64,000 nt of DNA from an uncultured Eubacteriales bacterium (GTDB taxonomy: Bacteria; Bacillota; Clostridia; Oscillospirales; Oscillospiraceae), in the NCBI GenBank assembly GCA_900545585.1, contig UQZR01000002.1:98135-162134 (forward strand). The letters run 5' to 3'. The notes beneath the pieces were generated by a model, which was given only the letters and a program-made list of their open reading frames with translations, did not search any database and was not told the origin of the DNA. The stretch's first letter is position 1, and each line of letters begins with the position of its first letter. Positions 23,927 to 33,135 of the stretch are shown here, piece by piece. The translations under genes and the position numbers were made by a program.

Positions 23927-26506
23927 TTACGGACACGGGGGGGGGGGGACAAATTTTCGTAACGTCTGCGCCAGCAGGGACGCGTCTATCGGCTTGGCGA
24001 CATGGGCGTTGAAGCCGGCGTCCAGACTCTGCTGGATATCATCGGAGAAGGCGTTGGCGGACATGGCGATGATGGGGATCTCCGCAGCGTCGGGACGGTC
24101 CAGCGCGCGGATGGCCCGCACGGTGTCCAGACCGTTCATCACCGGCATCATGATGTCCATGAGTATCACGTCAAAGGCGCCATCCGGCGCGTCGGCGAAG
24201 GCGTCCAGCGCCTCCTTGCCGTTCCAGGCGCGGGTGACGGAGGCGCCGCGGTCCAGCAGCAGGAACTCGGCGATCTCCATGTTCAGCTCGTTGTCCTCCG
24301 CCAGCAGGACGTGGATGCCCTCCAGCCAGGAGGAACCCTCCGTCTCCTCCTCATCGGGGTCGGGGGCGTAATGGCGGTCGATCTCAAAGGGCAGGGTGAC
24401 GCAGAAGGTGGTGCCCACGCCCTTCCGGCTGGTGAAGGTGATCTGGCCGCCCATGGCCTCCACCAGACGCTTCACGATGGACAGGCCCAGGCCCGTGCCC
24501 TGATAGCGGGTGCGGGCATCGTCGGACTCCTGCATGAAGGGCTCGAAGATGTGCTGCTGGAACTCCTCGCTCATGCCGATGCCGTTATCGGCGCAGGTGA
24601 ACTGGTAGACGGCGCTGTCGCCGTCGGCAGGGAGCGCACGGCCGGTGAGCCGGATGCAGCCGCCGCTGCGGCCGTACTTGATGGCGTTGCTCACCAGATT
24701 CATCAGGATCTGGCGGAGGTGGGAGGGGCTGCCGATGAGACGGGGCGCGTTATCGGTGTCCCACAGGCACTCCACGGTGTAGGCGATGCCGTGCTCGGCG
24801 GCGTAGGGCTCGTTGGTGACGCGGACCTCATTCAGAATGTCCGCCAGAGCGAAGGACTTATGCTCCAGCTGGAGCTGGCCGCTTTCCAGCTTGCTCATAT
24901 CCAGAACGTTATTCACCAGATCCAGCAGGGTGTTCAGGGCGGTGCCGGCCCGCTGGCGGCATCTGGTCTGAAGCTCCATGTCATTGGGGGCCTGAGCGGC
25001 CATGGCCAGGTAGCCCTGAATGCCGTTGACGGGGGTGCGGATGTCGTGGCTGATGCGGCGGAGGAACTCGCTCTTGGCCATGTTGGCCAGACGGGCGGAC
25101 TGGGCCTCCTCCATGATCTGGGCCTGGTACTCAGCTTCCTTTGTCTTTTCGCGGTTGATGTCCTGGAGCACCACCAGAACGTGGAGGGGGGTACCCTCCT
25201 CATCGAAGTCCACCGCCGTCACGGTGACGCGGCACCAGTTGACGGCATCGCCGCGGTAGGCCTGATAGTCGACGTAGAAGCTGTGGCGCACATCGGAGAG
25301 GTTGTCCCTGCGGAGGGTTTCGCGGATGGCGGCACTGCTCATCTGGCGGTCAAGCTCATCGCGGTACTGCTCCAGCACCAGCAGATGGGTGAAGCGGTCC
25401 TTCAGCTTGGAGTAGCTGAAATCCTCCGGCAGGAAGCCGTCCAGCCATGGGGCCAGGAACACGGTGTCGAAGCGGTTCAGCTCCAGATCCACATAGAAAA
25501 TGGTGAAGTAGATGTTCTCCAGAGAATGGAGCATGTTCACCGTCTTTTGCAGCTGGCTGTTGCTGCGGCGCAGCTCCCGCTGGCTGTCGGACAGCTCCCG
25601 GGTCTTGAGGCCGAACAGCAGCACCCAGAAGACGCCGTACAGCGCGATGAACACTGCGGCGGCGGTGAGGGTGGAGGAAAAGACGGACAGGGCGGGGAAA
25701 TAGATGTACAGGCCGTAATCCTCGCAGGCGGAGCGGGCGCCGTAATACAGATGTCCGCCGCAGCGGAACGATTGCAGGGCGCCGCCGCACTCCAGCCGGT
25801 TCAGGCAGTCCAGCACGGCGCTGTCATCGCCGATGCCGGCGGTGCTGGAGGCCAGCACCGCGCCGTCGCGGGTGATGAGGTAGGCGCCCTTGCGGTCCAG
25901 ATGCAGGCCGGTGAGCAGGGTGGCCATGTCGACCTCCGTGTCGGCGAGAAGGCCGTTGGGCTGCTGGTAGAAGCCGATGACCACGCCGGGGGCGTCCCGC
26001 CGCGCCACGGCGCAGACATCATAGGAGACGCCGTCCTTCTCCAGACGCTGGGTGTAGATCTTGGCGGAGCCGATGAGACTCTCCAGCCGGGCGGAGGACG
26101 CGCCGTCCGGCCAGGCCATGCCCGCGTACTGACGGGTGTAGCCGGAGGCCTCCAGCTGCAGGTCCGCGTTGAGGAGGGCAACGCCGCTGAGCCGTATCTC
26201 GTCCACGAAGTCCTCCAGATAGGCGTTGGAGGCGAGGGTGGGGTCCAGCTCCAGATGGCGGCTGAGCGCCTGTACGCTGTCGGCCAGACGGAACAGGCTC
26301 TTGGTGCCGTCCGCCGATTCCAGCTTATGGAAGCTGATGCACTGCAGGCGCAGAGTGTCCAGCGTGTTGTCCGTCAGGGCCTGAGTGCGGCTGAGGCCGT
26401 TCCGGCCGGACAGGTCCAGGGTCAGGAGGAACAGCAGGATGCCGGCGAAGATGATAGGGACAACCCGCCACTGGAGGCGGGAGACGGTTCGCTTGATGTT
26501 GTTCAC
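23927..26506 (-). CDS. Hybrid sensor histidine kinase / response regulator (downstream)
   Basis: An 859-residue hybrid kinase. An N-terminal membrane helix (about 13-31), an extracellular sensor of Cache-like size (about 32-265) and a second helix (about 270-295) precede a PAS-like region, HisKA with H487 in ISHDIRTPVNG, HATPase_c (NLVSNAIKYG, ADNGIGMS, GTGLGLSIV) and a C-terminal receiver with D784 in LMDIMMP. It starts with a 4-base overlap onto the solute-binding gene. The C-terminus crosses a 12-base C-tract that encodes PPPP just before the stop, so slippage would alter only the tail after the receiver. Confidence 0.92.
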   Translation of the reverse strand: MNNIKRTVSRLQWRVVPIIFAGILLFLLTLDLSGRNGLSRTQALTDNTLDTLRLQCISFHKLESADGTKSLFRLADSVQALSRHLELDPTLASNAYLEDFVDEIRLSGVALLNADLQLEASGYTRQYAGMAWPDGASSARLESLIGSAKIYTQRLEKDGVSYDVCAVARRDAPGVVIGFYQQPNGLLADTEVDMATLLTGLHLDRKGAYLITRDGAVLASSTAGIGDDSAVLDCLNRLECGGALQSFRCGGHLYYGARSACEDYGLYIYFPALSVFSSTLTAAAVFIALYGVFWVLLFGLKTRELSDSQRELRRSNSQLQKTVNMLHSLENIYFTIFYVDLELNRFDTVFLAPWLDGFLPEDFSYSKLKDRFTHLLVLEQYRDELDRQMSSAAIRETLRRDNLSDVRHSFYVDYQAYRGDAVNWCRVTVTAVDFDEEGTPLHVLVVLQDINREKTKEAEYQAQIMEEAQSARLANMAKSEFLRRISHDIRTPVNGIQGYLAMAAQAPNDMELQTRCRQRAGTALNTLLDLVNNVLDMSKLESGQLQLEHKSFALADILNEVRVTNEPYAAEHGIAYTVECLWDTDNAPRLIGSPSHLRQILMNLVSNAIKYGRSGGCIRLTGRALPADGDSAVYQFTCADNGIGMSEEFQQHIFEPFMQESDDARTRYQGTGLGLSIVKRLVEAMGGQITFTSRKGVGTTFCVTLPFEIDRHYAPDPDEEETEGSSWLEGIHVLLAEDNELNMEIAEFLLLDRGASVTRAWNGKEALDAFADAPDGAFDVILMDIMMPVMNGLDTVRAIRALDRPDAAEIPIIAMSANAFSDDIQQSLDAGFNAHVAKPIDASLLAQTLRKFVPPPPCP
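23937..23948 (-). repeat. Homopolymer tract, 12 G (12 C in the gene)
   Basis: A run of twelve G on the plus strand inside the last ten codons of the downstream hybrid kinase. Runs of this length are slippage-prone; length changes would extend the C-terminus in another frame. An assembly or sequencing error at the tract is also possible. Confidence 0.85.
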
Positions 26507-27303
26507 GGCGTCGTCCTCCCTAATGCGGTGTCGGCGCCCAACCCGAAGGACGCAGCGATGCGTTCCGTGGTGCCGTCGGCTTCCATGTCCGCCAGCGTCT
26601 GGGCCAGCAGGTCCCGCAGGGCGGTGTCGCCGCCGGCGGCGAAGGCCACGCCCAGCTGGGCGTGCAGCAGCGGCTCATCCAGAAAGCGGTAGGATACGCC
26701 GGCCTTTTCCAGCGCACCGGCCAGCGCCTCGGCGTGGCTGGCGCAGGCATCCACATAGTATTTGCGCAGGGCGGTTGCCACCTGATCCATGTCCACCAGA
26801 CAGTACAGGGCGCGGAGCTGGGGAATGCGGGCATCGGCGGGGTCGGAGAGGATGCTCTCGGCCTTGGAGCTGACCTGCACCGCCACGCGGCGGTCCGCCA
26901 GATCGGCCAGAGTGTAGATATCGCTGTCGGCGCGGACGGCCACCACCTGATCGCTGTACAGGTAGGGGCCGGCCCAGAGATAGGCGTTCTCCCGTCCGTT
27001 CATGGAGAAGCAGCCCCACAGGCAATCCACCTGGCCGCTTTCCAGAAGGAGATCCTTCTCGTCCCAGCTGATCTGCCGGAACACCGGCTCGTAGCCCATG
27101 CGGCGGCAGGCCTCCGTGGCCAGAGCCACATCCACGCCGGCGGCCTGACCGTTTTCGTCCAGATAGTTATAAGGGCGGTAATCGTCGCTGCCGATCACCA
27201 GCTCGGGGAGATCCCCGGACGGCTCCTCCTGAGCGCCGCAGGCGGCGGGCAGCAGGGCCAGCATCAGCACGGTCAGCGCGATGAGATATTTCCTGATGTT
27301 CAC
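26503..27303 (-). CDS. Solute-binding lipoprotein, family 3 (amino-acid type)
   Basis: A 266-residue SBP_bac_3-type lipoprotein with signal peptide ending LLPAAC (Cys22) and a mature domain opening LVIGSDDYRPYNYLDENGQ, the family's typical first strand. The usual later motif for binding amino acids (DLADRRVAVQVSSKAES) is present. No ABC permease or ATPase is encoded nearby. It overlaps both flanking hybrid kinase genes by 4 bases, so it is most likely a ligand-presenting partner of the kinases and not part of an importer. Confidence 0.88.
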   Translation of the reverse strand: MNIRKYLIALTVLMLALLPAACGAQEEPSGDLPELVIGSDDYRPYNYLDENGQAAGVDVALATEACRRMGYEPVFRQISWDEKDLLLESGQVDCLWGCFSMNGRENAYLWAGPYLYSDQVVAVRADSDIYTLADLADRRVAVQVSSKAESILSDPADARIPQLRALYCLVDMDQVATALRKYYVDACASHAEALAGALEKAGVSYRFLDEPLLHAQLGVAFAAGGDTALRDLLAQTLADMEADGTTERIAASFGLGADTALGRTTP

Positions 27304-30284
27304 TGCTCCGGCGCCTCCTTGCTGTCGGGATCTGTGTCGGCATCGCCGCTGCGGCGGGACAGCAGGCGGGCGATGGCCAGCTCCAGTGCCTGTACGCTGA
27401 CGGGCTTGGCGATGTGGCCGTCCATGCCGGCCTCCAGCGCCGCCTGACGGTCCTCCGCAAAGGCGTTGGCCGTCACGGCCAGAATGGGGATATGGGACAG
27501 CTGGGGGTCCGGCAGGGTGCGGATGCGCCGCGTGGCCTCGTAGCCGTCCATTCTGGGCATCTGCACGTCCATGAGGATCAGGTCATAGTGACCCGGGGCG
27601 GACCAGCGGACCTTTTCCACGGCTGCGTCGCCGTCGTCCGCTTCCTCCACCAGGAAACCGGCGCCGCTGAGGATCTCGCGGGAGATCTCGCGGTTCAGGG
27701 CGTTGTCCTCCACCAGCAGGACGCGGCGGCCCGCAGCGTGGAGCCGCTCCCCGCCCTCCGGCAGCTCCGGCGCCGCATCGGCGGCAGTGCCGGTGCGGAG
27801 GGTGTAGGTGCAGACGAACTCGGAGCCTTTTCCCGGCTCACTGCGGCAGGTGATGGCACCGCCCAGCTCCTCCACCAGACGCTTGGTGATGGCGAGGCCC
27901 AGACCGGACCCCTCAATGCCGGAGACGACGCTGTTGTTCTCCCGCTCAAAGGCGTCGAAGACGCGGCGGCGGAACTCCTCGCTCATGCCGATGCCGTTGT
28001 CCTTTACGGTAAAGCGGTAGTCCGCGGTGCCGCTGCCGCTGCCGGTCTGGCTGACAGTGTAGGTGATGTGGCCGCCGGCGGGAGTGTACTTGATGGCGTT
28101 GCCGATGAGGTTCAGCTCGATCTGGTTCATCTTCAGGGCGTCAAAGTACGCCACGGGGTCCTGTACGTCGCAGGCGACATCCAGCGTCAGCTGCTTTTTT
28201 TGCAGGTCCGCCTGAAACACGTATTTCACATTTTTCAGCATGGCGGGGATGTCGTGGGCCCTGATGTCCAGCGTCATCTTGCCGCTTTCGATGTAGGCCA
28301 GATCCAGCACGCTGTTGATAAGGCGCAGCAGATACTGGCCGGAGAGGTTGATCTTCTGCAGGCAGTCCGCCACGCGGGCGGGGTCGTTGACGTATTTTTC
28401 CGCCAGAGAGGAAAAGCCCATGATGGCGTTCATGGGGGTGCGGATATCGTGGGACATATTAAAGAGAAAGGTGCTCTTGGCGCGGTTGGCGCTTTCGGCG
28501 GCCTCCTTGGCCTGCCGGAGCTCCGCGGTGCGGCGCATATCATCATCGATGCAGCGGGTCATGGAGATGGAGTACACATCGCCGGTGACGTTTTCCATCA
28601 GGATATTCCGGGTCTCCATCCAATGAACCTGCCCGTCATCGCCGGTCTGGCGCACCTGCACGTGGAGCAGGCGCTGGCCCCGCCGGTAGGCGTCCAGCTG
28701 GGCATCGCGGTTCATGAGGGCATGCAGCTTTTCGAAATCCTCGGGATAGGGCATGGTGGGCTTCAGGGAGTCCATCATCTCCTCCATGGTGAAGCTCTGG
28801 AACAGGCCCTCGTTGACGACGCTGTGGTTATAGACGGTGAAAGCCTCGTTTTTCGTCAGGTTCTCCTCCAGAATGAAGGGGTACACGGTGCTGGCGGCGG
28901 AGACGATCAGGTCCATGCTGGTACGGGTGCGGATGCGCTCGTGAGTCAGCTCCGTGATGTTGCGGACGCCGGACAGCAGGCGGGGCTTCCCGGGATCGCT
29001 GCGGTCCAGGATGAACTTGCTTTGCAGATGCTGGAGCTCGCCGCCGATGATGGCGTCATATTCGATATAAAGCTCCCGCTGGCGCTCCAGCAGGGGCAGC
29101 AGCGTGTCCAGCCGGGCGGTGCGGAGAAACCGGTCACGGTCCTGAGGGCAGACGAACTGCCGGGCGAACTTCTGCATGCCGTGGGTATAGTCGGCGTCGC
29201 CGCCGGTCCAGTCCTCCAGACCGCAGCTCTCCCGCAGGCGGAACAGTTCCTCCTGCTGGGTGTTCAGATCCACGCTGATCAGGCAGAGGTAGTCGTCGGC
29301 CACGCTTTGCAGCAGGGAGGTCATGCGGTCGCGGGAGCGCTGGGCCTGGGCGGCGGATACCTGCTGGCGGGTGAAATAGAGCAGCTGGGCTCCGATCAGC
29401 ATCAGGATCACGACCAGCACCAGCATAGTGAGGTGCTGGTCCCTGTTGATCTCCGCCAGCATCTGGGCCGCCACCTGGGAGGGGAACAGCTGCAGGAGGG
29501 ACCAGCCGGTGCCGGACACGGGCTGGATGCCGCCCTCGGACGCGCCGCCGCTGCCCACGAAGGAGAAGGTCATGGCCGTCTGATCGACGGCAGCCTCCAG
29601 CACGTCGCGGGCCTGGGACACCTGGAAATGGGAGAGAGCGGCGTCCAGATCCTCCATGTAGGCAAGGTTCGCGCGGTACTGGCCCAGAGAGCGGCCATTG
29701 GCGTCCACCAGCATGGTGAAGGCGGGGCAGCCGTAAAGCTCCGTCTCCAGCACGGCGGAGACAGTCTCCTCATCCAGGAGGCCGAGCAGCACGCCGATGA
29801 CCTCATCGCCCAGCTGCACCGGCGCGTAAAAGCCGATGAACCTGGCGCTGTTGAAGCGGGACGCGGAGACGGAGATGATGCCGCTGCCGCCGCGGATGCC
29901 GTCCATATAATAGACGCGGTCCGCCACCAGCGCCGTTTCCCCGTCGCTGGTATAGCTGACGCCATCGGCATCGATAAAGCGGATGCGGTCAAAGCCGGAG
30001 ACCTGTTCCAGCTGGGCCAGATGGGTCATGTCCGCGCCGTCTTCGCCCAGCGCCTCACCGTACAGGCAGGCGGCGGAGGTGATGGCGGACAGCTTGTCCT
30101 GAAACACATCGCCCGCGTGCTGGGCCGTCCGGCCGCTGAGCACGCCGATGTAGACATCCAGCCGTTCCATCTGGCGCGTGTAGGTCCGGTGTGCCGCAGC
30201 GAGCAGCAGCACCATCACGGCAGCGAGCAGCAGGACGATATTAACCGCCATGTGCCTGACAAGGCGGAGGTGATTTTCCTTCAT
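27300..30284 (-). CDS. Hybrid sensor histidine kinase / response regulator (upstream)
   Basis: A 994-residue hybrid kinase. Membrane helices near 13-31 and 295-315 flank a large extracellular sensor of double-Cache size. Two PAS-like regions follow, then HisKA with His about 611 in NMSHDIRTPMNAIMGF, HATPase_c (NLIGNAIKYTPAGG, VKDNGIGMSEE, GSGLGLAIT) and a receiver with Asp about 906 in LMDVQMPRMDG. ATG 30284 has GGGAGG in front; an upstream ATG ten codons earlier is rejected. The domain set requires an Hpt protein to pass phosphate onward, and one lies immediately upstream. Confidence 0.92.
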   Translation of the reverse strand: MKENHLRLVRHMAVNIVLLLAAVMVLLLAAAHRTYTRQMERLDVYIGVLSGRTAQHAGDVFQDKLSAITSAACLYGEALGEDGADMTHLAQLEQVSGFDRIRFIDADGVSYTSDGETALVADRVYYMDGIRGGSGIISVSASRFNSARFIGFYAPVQLGDEVIGVLLGLLDEETVSAVLETELYGCPAFTMLVDANGRSLGQYRANLAYMEDLDAALSHFQVSQARDVLEAAVDQTAMTFSFVGSGGASEGGIQPVSGTGWSLLQLFPSQVAAQMLAEINRDQHLTMLVLVVILMLIGAQLLYFTRQQVSAAQAQRSRDRMTSLLQSVADDYLCLISVDLNTQQEELFRLRESCGLEDWTGGDADYTHGMQKFARQFVCPQDRDRFLRTARLDTLLPLLERQRELYIEYDAIIGGELQHLQSKFILDRSDPGKPRLLSGVRNITELTHERIRTRTSMDLIVSAASTVYPFILEENLTKNEAFTVYNHSVVNEGLFQSFTMEEMMDSLKPTMPYPEDFEKLHALMNRDAQLDAYRRGQRLLHVQVRQTGDDGQVHWMETRNILMENVTGDVYSISMTRCIDDDMRRTAELRQAKEAAESANRAKSTFLFNMSHDIRTPMNAIMGFSSLAEKYVNDPARVADCLQKINLSGQYLLRLINSVLDLAYIESGKMTLDIRAHDIPAMLKNVKYVFQADLQKKQLTLDVACDVQDPVAYFDALKMNQIELNLIGNAIKYTPAGGHITYTVSQTGSGSGTADYRFTVKDNGIGMSEEFRRRVFDAFERENNSVVSGIEGSGLGLAITKRLVEELGGAITCRSEPGKGSEFVCTYTLRTGTAADAAPELPEGGERLHAAGRRVLLVEDNALNREISREILSGAGFLVEEADDGDAAVEKVRWSAPGHYDLILMDVQMPRMDGYEATRRIRTLPDPQLSHIPILAVTANAFAEDRQAALEAGMDGHIAKPVSVQALELAIARLLSRRSGDADTDPDSKEAPEQ

Positions 30285-30310
30285 GGAACGGCCTCCCTTA
30301 TACCGGCGCG

Positions 30311-30667
30311 TCACGTCTCCAGCTGTGCCAGGGTCTCTGTGACCAGCGCGTACTCCCGCGCCACGGCATCGTGCAGCGCACGGACGTTGGCCGGCATCAC
30401 CGCACTGCCCCGCAGGGCCTCGGTCATGGCGGCGCAGGCTTCGGCCAGACGGACAAGGCTCAGGTTCAGGGCGATGCCCTTCAGGGTATGGACGGCGCGG
30501 AAGGCTTCCTCGGCGCTGCCGCTGTCCACAGCCGCCGTCAGGCGGGCCATGCTGTCGTCGCGGGGCAGCATCCGCAGGAACCGGCCGATAAAGGCGTCGT
30601 TCTGCAGGCGGGCGGAGGCATCCTCGTAGCTTCCGCCTACGGCGGCGTAGAATTCAGTCAGTGTCAT
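30311..30667 (-). CDS. Hpt-domain phosphotransfer protein
   Basis: A 118-residue single-domain histidine phosphotransfer protein. The phosphorylated histidine is H60 in the motif AVHTLKGIALNL. It has the four-helix character and length of stand-alone Hpt proteins. It sits between the REC/HD-GYP/GGDEF gene and the first hybrid kinase with gaps of about 30 bases, so it likely shuttles phosphate from the receivers of both hybrid kinases to the output regulator. Confidence 0.92.
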   Translation of the reverse strand: MTLTEFYAAVGGSYEDASARLQNDAFIGRFLRMLPRDDSMARLTAAVDSGSAEEAFRAVHTLKGIALNLSLVRLAEACAAMTEALRGSAVMPANVRALHDAVAREYALVTETLAQLET

Positions 30668-30699
30668 GGGTATTCTCTCCTTATTCCGTACAATATGGT

Positions 30700-33135
30700 T
30701 TATTCCTCATACACGACGGCGCAGTTTTTGGTGCGCTTGGCGCGGTACAGAGCCAGATCGGCCTTGCCCACCAGCTCGGAGACGCGGGCGGAGCCGTATG
30801 CGCCGCCGATGCTCAGGGACAGGTGCAGATCCGGATACTCCGGTATCGTCAGGGCGGCCACGGCACGGCAGATGTCCTCCAGCTTCCGCGCCAGCACATG
30901 GGCGGGCAGGCCGTGGAACAGCAGGAAGAACTCGTCGCCGCCGTAGCGCACCAGTTCGTCCCCGCTGCGCAGCATGGAGCGCATGGTCTGAGCCGCGTGG
31001 AACAGCGCGGCGTCGCCGGCGGGGTGGCCGAAGCGGTCGTTGATCTCCTTGAAGTTGTCCAGATCGATCATGGCCAAGGCGTACTCGCCGGTGAGGCTGC
31101 GCAGGCGCTCGTCGTAATAGCGGCGGTTGAAGACCTGGGTGGCGGAGTCGGTATACACCTGACGGTTGCGGACCAGCAGCTGGTTCAAAATATTCTCCTC
31201 GCCGCTGCCGACCATATCGTCAGGGCGGATGGGGTTGACGCACTCCAGCGCGTAGGGGATGCCGTCCACCTCTACGCAGACGGCGATGACATAGAAAACG
31301 TCGTTGCCGATGGTCTCCACCTTGCTCTGGGTGGTGCGGGTACGCACCGCGTCCTGTGAGATACAGTGCTCACAGCGCCGGTTCTTGCCCCAGATGGCAT
31401 AGCAGTGATCGGTCTTATCCACAGAGTGGCCGTGGGCGTCGGAAGTCACCTGCATACAGATACCAGGGTCTACCAGCCGCACGGTCTGGAACATGGCGCG
31501 GTAGCTCTGCAGCACAGGGCCCAGCTGCTCCGCCGTGACGCGAAGCACGTCGTCCCGCCCCATGGTGACGGGCAGCAGGAGCTGGCGGTCCGCCAGATGG
31601 CCGACGGCGCGGTCATAGCGCTCCAGCCGCTCACAGTTGTCATCCATGTCGATGACTCTGCCGAACAGGGCGGAACAGCGGCCGTGCTCTGCGGCGGACC
31701 GCAGCACCAAAATGGCCAGCTGGCAGCGCCGGGGCTGTCCGTTCAGCACCAGCTGGGCCGCCATCTCCAGATACGCCTCCTCCATGGAGAGGTCCGCCAG
31801 GCGGCGGCGGACGGCATCCACCGTCTCCGCCCCTACCCGCGCCAGAAAATCCGGATCGTCCAGGGGCTCCACGATCATGGACGGCAGGCCCGTCTGCTCT
31901 GTGGCGCCGCGGGACAGGCGCAGGGAGGAGGGGTGGGGCGTGTATTCAAACCAGATCTCCCCGCTGAGAGCGGAGAGGAAATCCTGCTTGGCGTAGGCGT
32001 CCTCCAGCTGCCGGGTCATGCGGGCGGCGGCCAGATCCTGCCCGCGGTACAGCTTCTCCACCGTGCGGCGGGGGGAGCGGCGGCCGGCGGCCTTGCGGTC
32101 CACGCCGCGTCTGGCGGCTTCGCCGACCTCGTCCAGACAGGACAGCAGCAGGGGATTGAACGAGCCGCAGTCCCCGTTATGGAGCATGGCCATAGCCTGC
32201 TCGTGGGTGCAGGGCGCCTTATAGCTGCGCTGGTGTACCAGCACATCGTAGGCATCGGCCAGGGAGACGATCTGGGCGGCCAGAGGGATCCTGTCGCCCT
32301 TCAGGCCGTCGGGGTAGCCCTCACCGTTCCAGCGCTCGTGGTGCCAGCGGCAGATCTCCATGGCGTATTTGGTCAGCTTCTCCCCCTGATAGACGGGGAG
32401 CTCCGCAATGAGCTGGGCACCGATGACGGTGTGGCGCTTGACGATCTCGTATTCCTCCGGCGTCAGACGGTCCGGCTTTTCCAGCAGCTCACGGGGGATC
32501 ATGAGCTTGCCGATGTCGTGGAGGCTGGCGGCCATGCAGACCGCTTCCACATCGGCGGGGTCCAGCGGGTGTACATCCTCCCGCGCCAGCAGGCAGCGCA
32601 GCAGCAGACCCGTCAGGTAGCCGACGCCGGCCATGTGGCGTCCGCCGCCGCAGCAGCGGTGCTCCACGGCGGAGCTGAGGATGGACACCATCTCCTCCGT
32701 GTTCTTCTCGTGGCGGTAAGAGTAATTGGACACGATGTCTATGAGCTGCTGCTTCTTGGTGTGCAGCAGGATGGCATTGATGATGCGGCGGCGGATGATG
32801 CCTGTGGTGAAGGGGCGGTTGATGTAGTCCGACGCGCCCAGCTCAAAGGCGCGGTCGATATACGCGCTGCCCGTCTCCGCCGAGATCATGATGGTGGGGA
32901 CCGACTCGGTCCAGCCGCGGCGCTGCATCTCCTCCAGCACCTGAAAGCCGTCCATCTCCGGCATGACGATGTCCAGCAGCAGGGCCGCGATCTCGCCCTC
33001 GTACATCTCCAGCGCGGAGATGGTCTCATGGCCGTCCACAGCCTCGATGATCTGGAAATCGTGATCCAGCATATTGGCCAGCATGGCACGGTTCATCTCA
33101 GAATCATCTGCGATCAGCAGTTTCCTGCGATTCAT
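30700..33135 (-). CDS. Response regulator with HD-GYP and GGDEF domains
   Basis: An 811-residue c-di-GMP output protein. The N-terminal receiver has Asp55 (LLLDIVMPEMDG). An HD-GYP phosphodiesterase follows (about 140-365) with LHDIGK near 205 and HHERWNGEGYPDGL near 263-276, so the GYP motif is intact. PAS-like regions (about 375-620) include a cysteine-bearing CYAIWGK...RCEHCIS segment. The C-terminal GGDEF domain has an intact RYGGDEF near 731-737. Both synthesis and degradation motifs look active, and the receiver probably decides which dominates. First gene of the phosphorelay operon; a TATAAT box lies at 33248-33253 upstream. Confidence 0.93.
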   Translation of the reverse strand: MNRRKLLIADDSEMNRAMLANMLDHDFQIIEAVDGHETISALEMYEGEIAALLLDIVMPEMDGFQVLEEMQRRGWTESVPTIMISAETGSAYIDRAFELGASDYINRPFTTGIIRRRIINAILLHTKKQQLIDIVSNYSYRHEKNTEEMVSILSSAVEHRCCGGGRHMAGVGYLTGLLLRCLLAREDVHPLDPADVEAVCMAASLHDIGKLMIPRELLEKPDRLTPEEYEIVKRHTVIGAQLIAELPVYQGEKLTKYAMEICRWHHERWNGEGYPDGLKGDRIPLAAQIVSLADAYDVLVHQRSYKAPCTHEQAMAMLHNGDCGSFNPLLLSCLDEVGEAARRGVDRKAAGRRSPRRTVEKLYRGQDLAAARMTRQLEDAYAKQDFLSALSGEIWFEYTPHPSSLRLSRGATEQTGLPSMIVEPLDDPDFLARVGAETVDAVRRRLADLSMEEAYLEMAAQLVLNGQPRRCQLAILVLRSAAEHGRCSALFGRVIDMDDNCERLERYDRAVGHLADRQLLLPVTMGRDDVLRVTAEQLGPVLQSYRAMFQTVRLVDPGICMQVTSDAHGHSVDKTDHCYAIWGKNRRCEHCISQDAVRTRTTQSKVETIGNDVFYVIAVCVEVDGIPYALECVNPIRPDDMVGSGEENILNQLLVRNRQVYTDSATQVFNRRYYDERLRSLTGEYALAMIDLDNFKEINDRFGHPAGDAALFHAAQTMRSMLRSGDELVRYGGDEFFLLFHGLPAHVLARKLEDICRAVAALTIPEYPDLHLSLSIGGAYGSARVSELVGKADLALYRAKRTKNCAVVYEE

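Noticed and set aside
24002..30629. Two long plus-strand frames (896 and 1071 residues) opposite the hybrid kinases
   Set aside because: Antisense shadows with no domain motifs; the kinases on the other strand have all signature motifs.
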